Positions 7,186 to 15,748 of a stretch of DNA of 38,682 nt are shown here, in pieces; positions within the stretch are counted from its first letter, which is position 1; each line of letters begins with the position of its first letter. A program made the translations under genes and the position numbers. The DNA is from an uncultured Lachnospiraceae bacterium (GTDB taxonomy: Bacteria > Bacillota > Clostridia > Lachnospirales > Lachnospiraceae), in contig CANQDW010000014.1 of NCBI GenBank assembly GCA_947593975.1, positions 1 through 38,682 of the forward strand, in the 5' to 3' direction. The notes under the pieces are model-generated. The model was not told where the DNA came from and ran no database searches. It worked only from the letters and a program-made list of their open reading frames with translations.

Positions 7186-8829
7186 TTATTTTATCGAAAT
7201 GACTTTATTGGTATCATTATTTTCCACATATTCAAAAGTAATACTGTCGCCCACATCGGAAAGTATGATAGATATATTGTCGGAAACGTCTATATCATAT
7301 ATTTTATCGGATGAATCGAGTACTATATAATAATGTGAGTTTCCGTCTATGACAGCCTGCGCTATACGTGAAATGGTGCCCGTTGCGGTCTTGGTATCGG
7401 TATATACCGGCTCGTCGGATTCAGCTTCCGTTATATGGTTGCTTATAAGCATATCTTTATAAGTGCGTTCACATTCTTCAAGCGTATTTGCAGTGGCAAC
7501 GACCGTATATTTCTGTATATTGACCATTGCGTACATCTTAACGAGTCCGGCGCTGTCTTTAAGTGACATAAAGTATGTCGGCTCGCCGGATATGTTTAAC
7601 AGGATAGGGAACGTGGCGTCGTATCCCAGGTTCTGTACTTTTCCTTCGGCAGAGCCCATGGCGGAGAATTCTTCGGCTCCCGGGATCTGATAATATTTAG
7701 TAAGGCCTGTACGCTGGTTCATAAGCACAAACCCGACATTTGATTCGTCGCCGCCTACGCTCGTAACGCCCGTGTATACCCATACGTCGTCATCTACGGC
7801 AATGTAATTATAACCTTCAGTCGTCCTTAAGCAGTCTTTCTGGCTGAGCACGGAGTTAAAAAAGCCATGCTTTAATGTGCCGTAATAATCATAATAAGAT
7901 ATCAGAAGGTCGGCTGAATATACGTGGTCGACCCATTCAGGCACGTCTTTTACATCATAATCGGTTGTTTCGCCGGTAATTGCATTTACGATAACAACGT
8001 TTCCGATCTTTACTCCTCCGAACAGACCTATCGTATACTTCTTTACGGGACATATCCAGTACGGAGTGCCGTTTTCATCGATTTCCAGATTGATCGTATC
8101 AAACATGTAAGTAGGGTATTTAAAGCGCAGATGCCTGTAGATCAGCCTTCCGAAATGTTCTGATTTTGAATATTTGATCCCTTCTTTAAGTTTTATGCAG
8201 TCCGCGTCCTGCGACGCCATATCTATCATTATATATGCCGGTATGCCTTCTTTTCTGTTGGTAAACCATTTAAGCAGGTTGCCGTATTCAAGAGGTGTGA
8301 TCCTTACGGGTTTATTCTTATAGTTGATCTGCGTATAATCGGAAGAAACTTCAAACTGCGATACATATTCAACCATCGTACCCATTTTCCTTGCGCCTAC
8401 TATCTCTGCGGAAGACCGGTCGAGAAGCGGGATCTCATCATAGGATATCTGCTGTATGTCGTTAGTGAAATTACCGTCCTGTATTTCTATAAGTTCTCTG
8501 TATTTTTTTGCATTTATTATTTCAGATGAAAGAAAAGAACCCGTCAGATATATTATTATAAGGATAAGGGATAACGCGCCGAATGCGGATAAAAGTATAT
8601 TGCCTTTAAAAAGCTTTTTAAACGGGTTTCCCACTCCGTTATTAAGCCTTCCGGCACGCAGCGAATGTATGAGCGTAACTACAGTAGGAATCAGCGAAAG
8701 CATTATAATGAATCCCCAGAATCCGGGATAATGTATGTTTATTGCCGGCAGCGCCGCATAATAATAGCCGAATCCAAAGATCAGCAGTACTAAAATTATT
8801 ATTATTGATGTTTTAACCCTGTTTTTCAT
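7186..8829 (-). CDS. Multi-pass membrane protein with large extracytoplasmic domain, function unknown
   Basis: 547-aa protein starting at ATG 8829, seven bases after GGGAGG; the longer frame to 8853 would use TTG inside the leader. Three hydrophobic segments occur in the first 115 residues (about 7-30, 35-55 and 80-105), with a basic loop between the second and third (RAGRLNNGVGNPFKKLFKG). The remaining 430 residues are soluble and rich in aromatic residues and beta-strands, and probably lie outside the membrane. Recurring strand patterns (YWICPVKKYTIGLFGG, VVIVNAITGETTDYDV, VGFVLMNQRTGLTKYY, YFMSLKDSAGLVKMYAMVNI) suggest a repeated beta-structure, perhaps of the PepSY/propeptide-like kind, though I cannot confirm this. 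The last 60 residues resemble a small OB-like domain. No catalytic motif is recognised. It is followed by the 88-aa gene and is divergent from rimO. Confidence 0.75.
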   Translation of the reverse strand: MKNRVKTSIIIILVLLIFGFGYYYAALPAINIHYPGFWGFIIMLSLIPTVVTLIHSLRAGRLNNGVGNPFKKLFKGNILLSAFGALSLILIIIYLTGSFLSSEIINAKKYRELIEIQDGNFTNDIQQISYDEIPLLDRSSAEIVGARKMGTMVEYVSQFEVSSDYTQINYKNKPVRITPLEYGNLLKWFTNRKEGIPAYIMIDMASQDADCIKLKEGIKYSKSEHFGRLIYRHLRFKYPTYMFDTINLEIDENGTPYWICPVKKYTIGLFGGVKIGNVVIVNAITGETTDYDVKDVPEWVDHVYSADLLISYYDYYGTLKHGFFNSVLSQKDCLRTTEGYNYIAVDDDVWVYTGVTSVGGDESNVGFVLMNQRTGLTKYYQIPGAEEFSAMGSAEGKVQNLGYDATFPILLNISGEPTYFMSLKDSAGLVKMYAMVNIQKYTVVATANTLEECERTYKDMLISNHITEAESDEPVYTDTKTATGTISRIAQAVIDGNSHYYIVLDSSDKIYDIDVSDNISIILSDVGDSITFEYVENNDTNKVISIK

Positions 8830-8869
8830 ATAAAAACCTCCCGATATTAACAATATTTTAATAATTTAC

Positions 8870-8898
8870 AGATTATCACAGCAGGATATAAATGTAAA
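8870..8898 (-). promoter_or_regulatory. Promoter of the membrane-protein gene at 7186-8829
   Basis: On the minus strand TTTACA (8898-8893) and TAATCT (8875-8870) are 17 bases apart, with TG just before the -10. It is back to back with the rimO promoter. Confidence 0.5.
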
Positions 8899-8906
8899 CA
8901 GGTTTA

Positions 8907-8934
8907 TTGACATTATAATAAAAACTGTTAAAAT
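8907..8934 (+). promoter_or_regulatory. Promoter of the rimO operon
   Basis: A perfect TTGACA (8907-8912) and TAAAAT (8929-8934) are 16 bases apart, with a TG extension before the -10. The -10 ends 37 bases before the rimO ATG. Confidence 0.65.
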
Positions 8935-8971
8935 AATTATAATTATACTAAATAATATGGAGATTATACAT

Positions 8972-10306
8972 ATGAAGGTTCTTCTTATATCCTTGGGATG
9001 CGATAAAAACCTTGTGGATTCTGAATTTATGCTTGGCGAGTTGTTTGATAACGGCTATGAAATGACTGATAATGAAGAAGACGCCGAGGCAATTATTATA
9101 AATACCTGCTGTTTTATAAACGACGCTAAAATGGAGAGCATAGAGACGATTATTGAGATGTCCCAATATAAAAAGACAGGGAAATGCCGGGCTCTTATCG
9201 TATGCGGCTGTCTGGCGCAGAGATATGCCGATGAAATAAGAAAAGAGATACCCGAAGTAGACGCAGTGATAGGTACAACAGCTTATGAAGAACTTATATG
9301 CGCTCTTGAGGAAGTGCTGCAAAGTAAGGATTCTATACGTTTGAAAGATATAAATTATATGCCGAAGCAGTCCGGACGGCGCATACACTCGACCGGCACG
9401 GTATATTCCTATCTTAAGATCGCGGAAGGATGCAATAAAAACTGCACATACTGCATTATACCGTCTCTTCGTGGCGCTTACAGGAGCGTTCCCATGGAGG
9501 ATCTTATAGATCAGGCTGTAAAGCTTGCCGAATCCGGCGTAAAAGAACTTATATTGGTCGCCCAGGAAACTACACTGTACGGAACCGATCTGTATGGATA
9601 TAATGCTCTGCCTAAGCTCCTTAGCAGGCTTTGCAGGATAGAAGCCCTCAATTGGATACGCATACTTTACGCATATCCCGAAGATATCACGGAAGAACTT
9701 ATGGATACGATCAATAAAGAGGATAAAATATGCGCCTACATAGATATGCCCGTGCAGCATGCGTCAGACGATATATTAAGAAGGATGGGACGGCATACTG
9801 CGCGAAAAGAGCTTGAGGAAAAGATTTCCATGATAAGGAAGAAAGTTCCCGGTATCGCAATAAGGACAACCCTTATAACAGGTTTTCCGGGTGAAACGAA
9901 AGAAGACCACAGGATCCTTCTTGATTTTGTAAAGAACATGAGATTTGACAGGCTTGGAGTCTTTAAATATTCTCCTGAGGAAAATACCGCGGCTTATGAT
10001 TTTGAAAAACAGATCGATGATGCCACAAAACAGACACGGTTTGATGAGATAATGCAGCTTCAGCAGGAAATTGCATTTGAAATGGCAGAGGACAGGATCG
10101 GAAGCGAGACAGACGTTATCATAGAAGGGGAACTGCCTTCGGATAATCTGTATGCCGCCCGCAGCAGGATAGATGCGCCGGATATAGACGGATGCGTATT
10201 CCTTCCTCTTACGGGAGAGTACATGTCCGGAGATATTGTGCGCGTACGCATTACGGATGCCAGAGGATACGATCTTATAGCAGTCCCGGTAAATATGTGC
10301 AGCTGA
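8972..10306 (+). CDS. rimO: Ribosomal protein S12 methylthiotransferase RimO
   Basis: 444-aa radical-SAM enzyme that adds a methylthio group to the conserved aspartate of ribosomal protein S12. ATG 8972 is chosen because TGGAGA lies eight bases before it; the ORF opens earlier at 8957, but that ATG overlaps the binding site. The MTTase domain keeps its three cluster cysteines (C10 in SLGCDKN, C46 in INTCCF, C80 in CGCLAQRY). The radical-SAM motif CxxxCxxC is at C154, C158, C161 (EGCNKNCTYC). A C-terminal TRAM domain fills about residues 375-440. LGCDKN and the sequence around the SAM cysteines fit RimO better than the tRNA enzyme MiaB. It heads a run of seven same-strand genes reaching rpsA. 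Confidence 0.95.
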   Translation: MKVLLISLGCDKNLVDSEFMLGELFDNGYEMTDNEEDAEAIIINTCCFINDAKMESIETIIEMSQYKKTGKCRALIVCGCLAQRYADEIRKEIPEVDAVIGTTAYEELICALEEVLQSKDSIRLKDINYMPKQSGRRIHSTGTVYSYLKIAEGCNKNCTYCIIPSLRGAYRSVPMEDLIDQAVKLAESGVKELILVAQETTLYGTDLYGYNALPKLLSRLCRIEALNWIRILYAYPEDITEELMDTINKEDKICAYIDMPVQHASDDILRRMGRHTARKELEEKISMIRKKVPGIAIRTTLITGFPGETKEDHRILLDFVKNMRFDRLGVFKYSPEENTAAYDFEKQIDDATKQTRFDEIMQLQQEIAFEMAEDRIGSETDVIIEGELPSDNLYAARSRIDAPDIDGCVFLPLTGEYMSGDIVRVRITDARGYDLIAVPVNMCS

Positions 10307-10321
10307 AAGGAAAATTAATAT

Positions 10322-11326
10322 ATGAATACCCCAAATAAACTTACCATACTTAGGGTTATGCTCATACCTGTTTTTGTAATCGTATATCTTAACGGAAATA
10401 TCGCATACCACAAAGAAATAGCCGCCGCAATATTTATTATTGCGAGCTGTACTGATTTTTTCGACGGATATATCGCAAGAAAATATAACCTTATTACGAA
10501 TTTTGGCAAATTCTTAGACCCGCTTGCAGATAAGCTGCTTGTAAATTCGGCGCTTATATGCTTTTTGGCAACCCCGAACAACCCTGTTCCGTGTTTTGTT
10601 GTGATAATCATCATAGCAAGGGATTTTATAATAAGCGGTTTCAGGCTTGTGGCATCGGATAACGGAGTTGTTATCGCGGCAGACTATTCGGGAAAATTAA
10701 AAACAGTTGTCCAAATGGTCATGACTATACTTGTGATATTTGATTTTGACAGCAAAATAGCGTCTGTCGCAGAGATCATCCTTATATATCTTGCGCTTGC
10801 GCTTACCGTGATCTCGCTTGTCTTATGCCTGATAAAGAATGCTTACGTGCTTAAGGACAGGCCTGTAAAAGAAAGCGACGTAATAGACATGCTCATAAAA
10901 AAGAACCTTACCATAACTTTTGCGGAGTCATGTACAGGCGGTATGTTGTCGTCGGCGCTCATAGGGGTGCCCAATGCTTCAAAGGTCATAAAGCAGGGAG
11001 TTGTAACATATTGCGACGAGGCAAAGATAAATATTCTCGGCGTAAAAGAAGATACTATTAACAGTTTCACTGCCGTAAGCAGCAGGACTGCTGCCGAAAT
11101 GGCGGAAGGAGCGCAAAAGTATGCCGACTCCGACATAGCCGTATCAGTGACAGGTTACGCTGACAAAATAGAAAACGAGCCGGATAAGACCGGGCTTGTA
11201 TATATAGGAATACGGTATGGCGATAAGACCGACGTGGAGGAGTTTAAGTTTGCCGGAAACAGAAATACCGTAAGGAAACAGGCATGTGAAAAGGCGCTTG
11301 AAATGATAATGAGGAGATTGGCATGA
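10322..11326 (+). CDS. Fusion: phosphatidylglycerophosphate synthase (PgsA) + CinA C-terminal domain
   Basis: A single uninterrupted 334-aa frame joins two proteins. Residues 1 to about 175 are a multi-pass CDP-alcohol phosphotransferase with the full motif D45-x2-D48-G-x2-A-R-x8-G62-x3-D66-x3-D70. This is PgsA, which makes phosphatidylglycerophosphate from CDP-diacylglycerol and glycerol-3-phosphate. From about residue 185 a CinA C-terminal (PncC/NMN amidohydrolase-like) domain begins, with AESCTGG at 201-207 and GVVTYCDEAKINILGV. Its usual VTGIAGP motif is altered (VTGYADKIENEP), so deamidase activity is uncertain. In many Clostridia pgsA and a full cinA are separate neighbours after rimO; here the CinA N-terminal domain is absent and the linker is only about ten residues. 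The amidase-like domain should face the cytoplasm beside the membrane. The stop overlaps the next gene by four bases. Confidence 0.9.
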   Translation: MNTPNKLTILRVMLIPVFVIVYLNGNIAYHKEIAAAIFIIASCTDFFDGYIARKYNLITNFGKFLDPLADKLLVNSALICFLATPNNPVPCFVVIIIIARDFIISGFRLVASDNGVVIAADYSGKLKTVVQMVMTILVIFDFDSKIASVAEIILIYLALALTVISLVLCLIKNAYVLKDRPVKESDVIDMLIKKNLTITFAESCTGGMLSSALIGVPNASKVIKQGVVTYCDEAKINILGVKEDTINSFTAVSSRTAAEMAEGAQKYADSDIAVSVTGYADKIENEPDKTGLVYIGIRYGDKTDVEEFKFAGNRNTVRKQACEKALEMIMRRLA

Positions 11327-11826
11327 AAAAAAAGTATATTTTAGTGACATTTTTATTGATACTGCTTTTAATATGCGGATGCGATCATAAAGATGAGCCT
11401 TATGATAAAAGCAAAACAGATCCGGCCGAGGAAACGCTGTCGCCTGACTTAGAAAGCAAAGAACTTTCAATATACACTATAGATTATAATACTTATGAAT
11501 GTACGCCGAGCATATCGGTTATCCCGATGGACGCGGATGTCAATGCCAAGCTTATAGTAAATGAGGTTGTGGCAAACTTCAAAGAGGATGTAAAGATAGT
11601 TGATATAGAAGAACAGGCCGACAGTGTTGCGGTATCTTTTTCAAAGAATACCGCTCCGGTAAAAAATGTATCCGAACAGATGGAGATCAGCATGCTTGAC
11701 TGTATTGCCTGCAGCCTGCTTGACAATCTGGACTACTGCAATGAAGTGTATTTCAGATGCGGAAAAGATAACTATGTCAGCGATAATATTGAACTTGCAT
11801 ATGATGAACCGTATATTTCAAAATAA
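11323..11826 (+). CDS. Small lipoprotein, GerMN-like
   Basis: 167-aa protein whose start overlaps the stop of the PgsA-CinA gene (ATGA), implying coupled translation. The N-terminus is a lipoprotein signal with the lipobox LICGC (Cys 20). An acidic linker follows, then about 120 residues alternating strands and helices (LSIYTIDYNTYECTPSISVI, later VNAKLIVNEVVANF and VAVSFSKN). The pattern resembles a single GerMN domain, seen in spore-germination and sporulation lipoproteins, but the match is weak and I would not assign a role. Expected location is the outer face of the cytoplasmic membrane. Its place between pgsA-cinA and a flavoprotein gives no functional clue. Confidence 0.7.
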   Translation: MKKKYILVTFLLILLLICGCDHKDEPYDKSKTDPAEETLSPDLESKELSIYTIDYNTYECTPSISVIPMDADVNAKLIVNEVVANFKEDVKIVDIEEQADSVAVSFSKNTAPVKNVSEQMEISMLDCIACSLLDNLDYCNEVYFRCGKDNYVSDNIELAYDEPYISK

Positions 11827-11844
11827 CTGCCGGGGGAATATGAT

Positions 11845-13077
11845 TTGAAGAAAGTGATCATAATAGGCGCAGGCGCAGCGGGAATGATGGCGGCATATGC
11901 GGCCGCGTCCGGCGCAAACAGCGTACAGATAATAGAAAAAAACGAAAAATGCGGAAAAAAGATATATATAACCGGTAAAGGCAGATGCAACCTTACCAAT
12001 AATTGTGATATTTCTGATTTTTTTGAACATGTCATATCAAACCCGAGATTCCTTTACAGTTCGGTTTACGGGTTTACTATAGAACAGACTATGGAGCTGT
12101 TTTCAAAGGAACTTGGGCTTCGTATTAAGACAGAGCGCGGAAACAGGGTGTTTCCGGAGTCTGACAAGTCGTCCGATGTTATTAATTCACTTGTAAAAGG
12201 CTTAAAAGAAAAAGGCGTAAAGATCATCCTTAATAAAAGGGCGGAAAAACTTATAATAAAAGATAATGTGATAAAGGGAGTGGCATGCGGAAATGAGATC
12301 TATGAGGCAGACGCCGTGATCATTGCCGCAGGCGGGCTCTCATATCCGTCTACAGGCTCGGACGGCGACGGTTTCAGGCTTGCAGAGTCGGCGGGACACA
12401 GTATAACCGAAACATATCCGTCGCTTGTGCCGCTTATCGTACGGGAGACTTGGGTAAAAGAACTGATGGGACTGTCTTTAAGGAATGTCTCGGTAAGTTT
12501 TTATAAGGATAATAAAAAAATATACAGCGATTTCGGTGAAATGCTGTTTACGCACTTTGGTGTGAGCGGACCGCTTATATTAACGGCAAGCAGTTATCTC
12601 GCAAAGCAGATACGGTCTGAAAATCTTACTATGTATATCGACTGTAAGCCTGCGCTTAGCGAAGAAGAACTTGACATGCGCCTGCTAAGGGATTTCGGTG
12701 AAAAAAAGAACTGTCATTTCGGCAACTCGCTTGGGAAACTCCTTCCAAGGAAACTCATACCGGTTGTTGTAAAGCTTTCGGGCATAAAAGAAGATAAGCC
12801 AGTAAACTCGGTAAGCGCGGCGGAAAGAAAAAAACTTATGCGCCTTATAAAAAACCTGCCGCTTACGATCACGGGTACTGGAAATTATAACGAAGCCGTT
12901 ATAACGAAAGGCGGCGTAAGCGTTAAGGAAATAAATCCTTCAACGATGGAATCAAAACTTATTAAGAACCTCTATTTTGCAGGGGAGATTATAGACGTGG
13001 ATGCCCTTACCGGCGGTTATAACCTGCAGATCGCCTGGTCGACGGGCTATATGGCGGGAAAGAGCATATCAGAATAA
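11845..13077 (+). CDS. YhiN/HI0933-family FAD-dependent oxidoreductase
   Basis: 410-aa flavoprotein starting at TTG 11845, placed seven or eight bases after CGGGGG; the nearby ATG at 11840 is out of frame and hits a stop at once. The dinucleotide-binding GAGAAGM is at residues 8-14 (KKVIIIGAGAAGMMAAYAAA). The family hallmark CGKKIYITGKGRCNLTN follows near residues 34-50. The C-terminal FAD-binding segment VDALTGGYNLQIAWSTGYMA is also present. The family is widespread and of unknown substrate; a link to tRNA or flavin chemistry has not been settled to my knowledge. It lies within the rimO-rpsA run, 18 bases after the lipoprotein and 21 before cmk, as in other Clostridia where this gene precedes cmk. 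Confidence 0.92.
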   Translation: MKKVIIIGAGAAGMMAAYAAASGANSVQIIEKNEKCGKKIYITGKGRCNLTNNCDISDFFEHVISNPRFLYSSVYGFTIEQTMELFSKELGLRIKTERGNRVFPESDKSSDVINSLVKGLKEKGVKIILNKRAEKLIIKDNVIKGVACGNEIYEADAVIIAAGGLSYPSTGSDGDGFRLAESAGHSITETYPSLVPLIVRETWVKELMGLSLRNVSVSFYKDNKKIYSDFGEMLFTHFGVSGPLILTASSYLAKQIRSENLTMYIDCKPALSEEELDMRLLRDFGEKKNCHFGNSLGKLLPRKLIPVVVKLSGIKEDKPVNSVSAAERKKLMRLIKNLPLTITGTGNYNEAVITKGGVSVKEINPSTMESKLIKNLYFAGEIIDVDALTGGYNLQIAWSTGYMAGKSISE

Positions 13078-13098
13078 ATAAAAAGAGGAGAGAATGAG

Positions 13099-13770
13099 AT
13101 GATATACAATATAGCGATAGACGGCCCGGCAGGGGCAGGCAAAAGCACGATCGCAAAACTTACGGCAAAAGAACTTGGGATGATATATATTGATACAGGG
13201 GCGATGTACAGGGCAGTGGCATACTATTTTGACGCCAATGATATCGATGCTTGCGACGAAAGTTCTGCAAAATCCGCTTGTGATAACATAGATATAGATG
13301 TAATATATGAAAACGGCGTACAGCAGATCATCCTAAACGGAGAGAATATCACGCCGAAGCTTCGCATGGAGGCTATAGGGAAAATGGCTTCCAAGGTGGC
13401 AAAGATCGGCTGCGTAAGGGAAAAGCTGGTTGATATCCAGCGAAATCTTGCAAAAAAAGAAAGCGTGATAATGGACGGAAGGGATATAGGAACAAGAGTG
13501 CTTCCGGATGCCGATATCAAGATATATCTTACCGCGGGCGTTTCGGTGCGCGCAAAGAGAAGGTATGACGAACTTGCCGCAAAAGATATAGCCTGCGATA
13601 TAAAAGAAATAGAGGAAGATATAAAAAACAGGGATTATGAAGATATGCACCGCAAAATATCGCCGCTTAGGCAGGCTGAGGACGCGCTGCTTATCGATAC
13701 TTCGGATATGGATATACGCGAAGTTGTGGATAGAATAAAATCAATATATGAGGAGCGCAGAAATGGATAA
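13099..13770 (+). CDS. cmk: Cytidylate kinase
   Basis: 223-aa CMP/dCMP kinase phosphorylating CMP and dCMP with ATP in the cytoplasm. The P-loop GPAGAGKST lies at residues 9-17, IDTGAMYRAVAYY follows, and the substrate and lid motifs MDGRDIGTRVLPDADIKIYL and RAKRRYDEL are present. Length is normal. AGAGGAGAG precedes the ATG. The last eight bases overlap the start of ispH in another frame. The cmk-ispH-rpsA order is common in Firmicutes. Confidence 0.96.
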   Translation: MIYNIAIDGPAGAGKSTIAKLTAKELGMIYIDTGAMYRAVAYYFDANDIDACDESSAKSACDNIDIDVIYENGVQQIILNGENITPKLRMEAIGKMASKVAKIGCVREKLVDIQRNLAKKESVIMDGRDIGTRVLPDADIKIYLTAGVSVRAKRRYDELAAKDIACDIKEIEEDIKNRDYEDMHRKISPLRQAEDALLIDTSDMDIREVVDRIKSIYEERRNG

Positions 13771-14626
13771 TGTGAAACTTGCAAAAAGCGCCGGTTTCTG
13801 TTTCGGAGTAAGAAGAGCTGTCGAAATGGTATATGAAGAAGCCAAAAAAGAGGAAAAAATATATACATACGGCCCGATAATACACAACGAAGAAGTGGTA
13901 AAGGACCTCGAACAAAAAGGCGTATCCGTAATACACAGTGAAGAGGAACTTGCGGGAATAAAGGAAGGAACAGTGATAATACGTTCGCACGGAGTGCCGG
14001 AAAGGATATATGAGCTTATAGAGAAAAACCATGTGAATATAGTTGACGCCACATGTCCTTTTGTCAAAAAGATACATAAGATCGTTGCAAAACATTCCGG
14101 AAACGGCGAGACGATACTCATCATAGGCGATAAAGACCATCCGGAGGTCGCAGGCATAAAAGGCTGGTCGTCGGGCAGGACATATGTCGCAAAAGACATA
14201 GAGGATATCGAAAAAATAAAGTTTTTGCCCGGTGAAAAAGTGTGTGTTGTTGCACAAACGACATATAATTTTAATAAATTTAAAGAACTAGTTGAAATTC
14301 TAGAAAAAAAAGTGTATGATATTAGTGCTGTTAATACTATCTGCAATGCGACAGAAGAACGGCAGACCGAAGCTAAGAGCTTGGCTTCAGAATCCGATGC
14401 TATGATAGTTATCGGCGGAAGGCATAGTTCAAATACACAAAAGCTGTATCAGATATGTAAGAAAGAATGCGAGTGTACGTTTTTTGTTCAGACCATTGAT
14501 GATTTGGACCTTAACGAACTAACATCTGTCCGTAGCGTGGGAATAACTGCAGGGGCTTCGACCCCGAACAATATAATTGAGGAGGTTTGGCAGGCATGTC
14601 AGAAGAAAATTTTGCAGAATTATTAG
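13763..14626 (+). CDS. ispH: 4-hydroxy-3-methylbut-2-enyl diphosphate reductase
   Basis: 287-aa iron-sulfur enzyme of the last step of the MEP isoprenoid pathway, giving IPP and DMAPP. ATG 13763 is preferred: GAGGAGCGC lies just before it, and the five extra residues from ATG 13748 are unlike the family start. The three cluster cysteines are C13 (GFCFGVRRA), C98 (VDATCPFV) and C194 (NTICNAT). Substrate residues appear in PIIHNEEVV (H41), IRSHGVPE (H76) and AGASTPNNII. In many Clostridia IspH is fused in frame to ribosomal protein S1. Here the IspH frame stops at 14626 while the rpsA frame has already begun at 14596, so the two are separate but overlap by 31 bases in different frames. Confidence 0.96.
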   Translation: MDNVKLAKSAGFCFGVRRAVEMVYEEAKKEEKIYTYGPIIHNEEVVKDLEQKGVSVIHSEEELAGIKEGTVIIRSHGVPERIYELIEKNHVNIVDATCPFVKKIHKIVAKHSGNGETILIIGDKDHPEVAGIKGWSSGRTYVAKDIEDIEKIKFLPGEKVCVVAQTTYNFNKFKELVEILEKKVYDISAVNTICNATEERQTEAKSLASESDAMIVIGGRHSSNTQKLYQICKKECECTFFVQTIDDLDLNELTSVRSVGITAGASTPNNIIEEVWQACQKKILQNY

Positions 14627-15729
14627 AGGAATCATTAGTCACAATCCATAGCGGAGAGATTGTAGAAGGGACAGTTATTGATGTTAAGGAAGATGAGATC
14701 ATCTTAAATATCGGTTACAAAGCAGACGGCATATTGACCCGGAGCGAATACAGCAATAAACCCGTGAACCTTATTGAGACGGTTAAAGTCGGCGATAAGA
14801 TGCAGGCGCAGGTCCTTAAGGTAAACGACGGTGAGGGACAGGTCCTTCTGACCTACAAGAGGATTGCCATTGAGCAGAGCAATAAGAGGTTAGAGGAAGC
14901 TTATAATAATAAAGAAGTGCTTACCGCGCCGGTCACTTCCGTGATTTCCGGCGGACTTATTGTTATGATTGATGAATCTAAGATATTTATCCCTGCAAGC
15001 CTTGTTTCGGATGTGTTTGAAAGAGACCTGTCGAAATACAAGGGACAGGAGATACAGTTTGTCATAACTGAGTTCAATCCGAGAAGAAGACGTATCATAG
15101 GAAACAGAAAGCAGCTCGTTATTGAAGAGAAGAAGAAACTGCAGAAAGAACTTTTTGAAAAGATCGCTCCCGGAATGGTAGTTGAAGGAGTAGTTAAGAA
15201 TATTACCGATTTTGGAGCATTTATAGACCTTGGAGGCGTTGACGGCCTGTTACATATTTCAGAGATGTCATGGGGAAGGATTGACGACCCTAAGAGTATC
15301 CTTACGATAGGCGATAAGATCAAAGTCATCATAAAAGACATTAAGGATACCAAGATAGCGCTGAGCCTTAAGTTTGAAGAGGACAATCCTTGGAAGGATG
15401 CGGCTCAGAAATATTCAATAGGTTCCATTGTTACAGGCAAAGTTGCAAGAATGACCGATTTCGGAGCTTTCATTGAACTTGCGCCGGGCATAGACGCTCT
15501 GCTCCATGTATCACAGATATCGTTAGAGCATGTTGATAAACCTCAGGATGTCCTTAATATAGGCGACGAGGTTACGGCCATGGTTGTTGATTTTAAAGAA
15601 GCTTCCAGGAAAATAAGCCTCAGCATTAAACAGATACTTATTGCAGAAGAAAAAAATGCAAAAGCTGATAATGATGTAGAAGAAAATAATGATGCAGAAG
15701 CTTCTGAGGAAGAAGAAGTTACAGAATAA
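14596..15729 (+). CDS. rpsA: S1 RNA-binding protein, ribosomal protein S1-like
   Basis: 377-aa protein with four S1 (OB-fold) domains at about residues 15-83, 98-163, 182-252 and 267-337, and an acidic tail. The third and fourth are the most canonical: VVEGVVKNITDFGAFIDLGG and IVTGKVARMTDFGAFIELAP. Four domains rather than the six of E. coli S1 is normal for low-GC Gram-positives, where the protein helps translation or mRNA handling rather than being an essential ribosome component in every species. The start is ATG 14596, ten bases after GGAGG (14581-14585) inside ispH; an upstream TTG at 14587 is closer to the site than is usual. A hairpin follows at 15749. Confidence 0.92.
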   Translation: MSEENFAELLEESLVTIHSGEIVEGTVIDVKEDEIILNIGYKADGILTRSEYSNKPVNLIETVKVGDKMQAQVLKVNDGEGQVLLTYKRIAIEQSNKRLEEAYNNKEVLTAPVTSVISGGLIVMIDESKIFIPASLVSDVFERDLSKYKGQEIQFVITEFNPRRRRIIGNRKQLVIEEKKKLQKELFEKIAPGMVVEGVVKNITDFGAFIDLGGVDGLLHISEMSWGRIDDPKSILTIGDKIKVIIKDIKDTKIALSLKFEEDNPWKDAAQKYSIGSIVTGKVARMTDFGAFIELAPGIDALLHVSQISLEHVDKPQDVLNIGDEVTAMVVDFKEASRKISLSIKQILIAEEKNAKADNDVEENNDAEASEEEEVTE

Positions 15730-15748
15730 TTATAATAAAACCATTGTG

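Noticed and set aside
8948-9760. 270-aa open frame on the minus strand
   Set aside because: It lies wholly within rimO, which has clear motifs; the antisense translation has no family features and starts without a ribosome site.
14265-14345. Short A+T-rich patch within ispH, suggesting a mosaic insert
   Set aside because: The protein remains a normal IspH with correctly spaced cysteines through the patch; ordinary codon fluctuation explains it.
13741-14346. 201-aa minus-strand frame over cmk and ispH
   Set aside because: Antisense to two genes with intact catalytic motifs.
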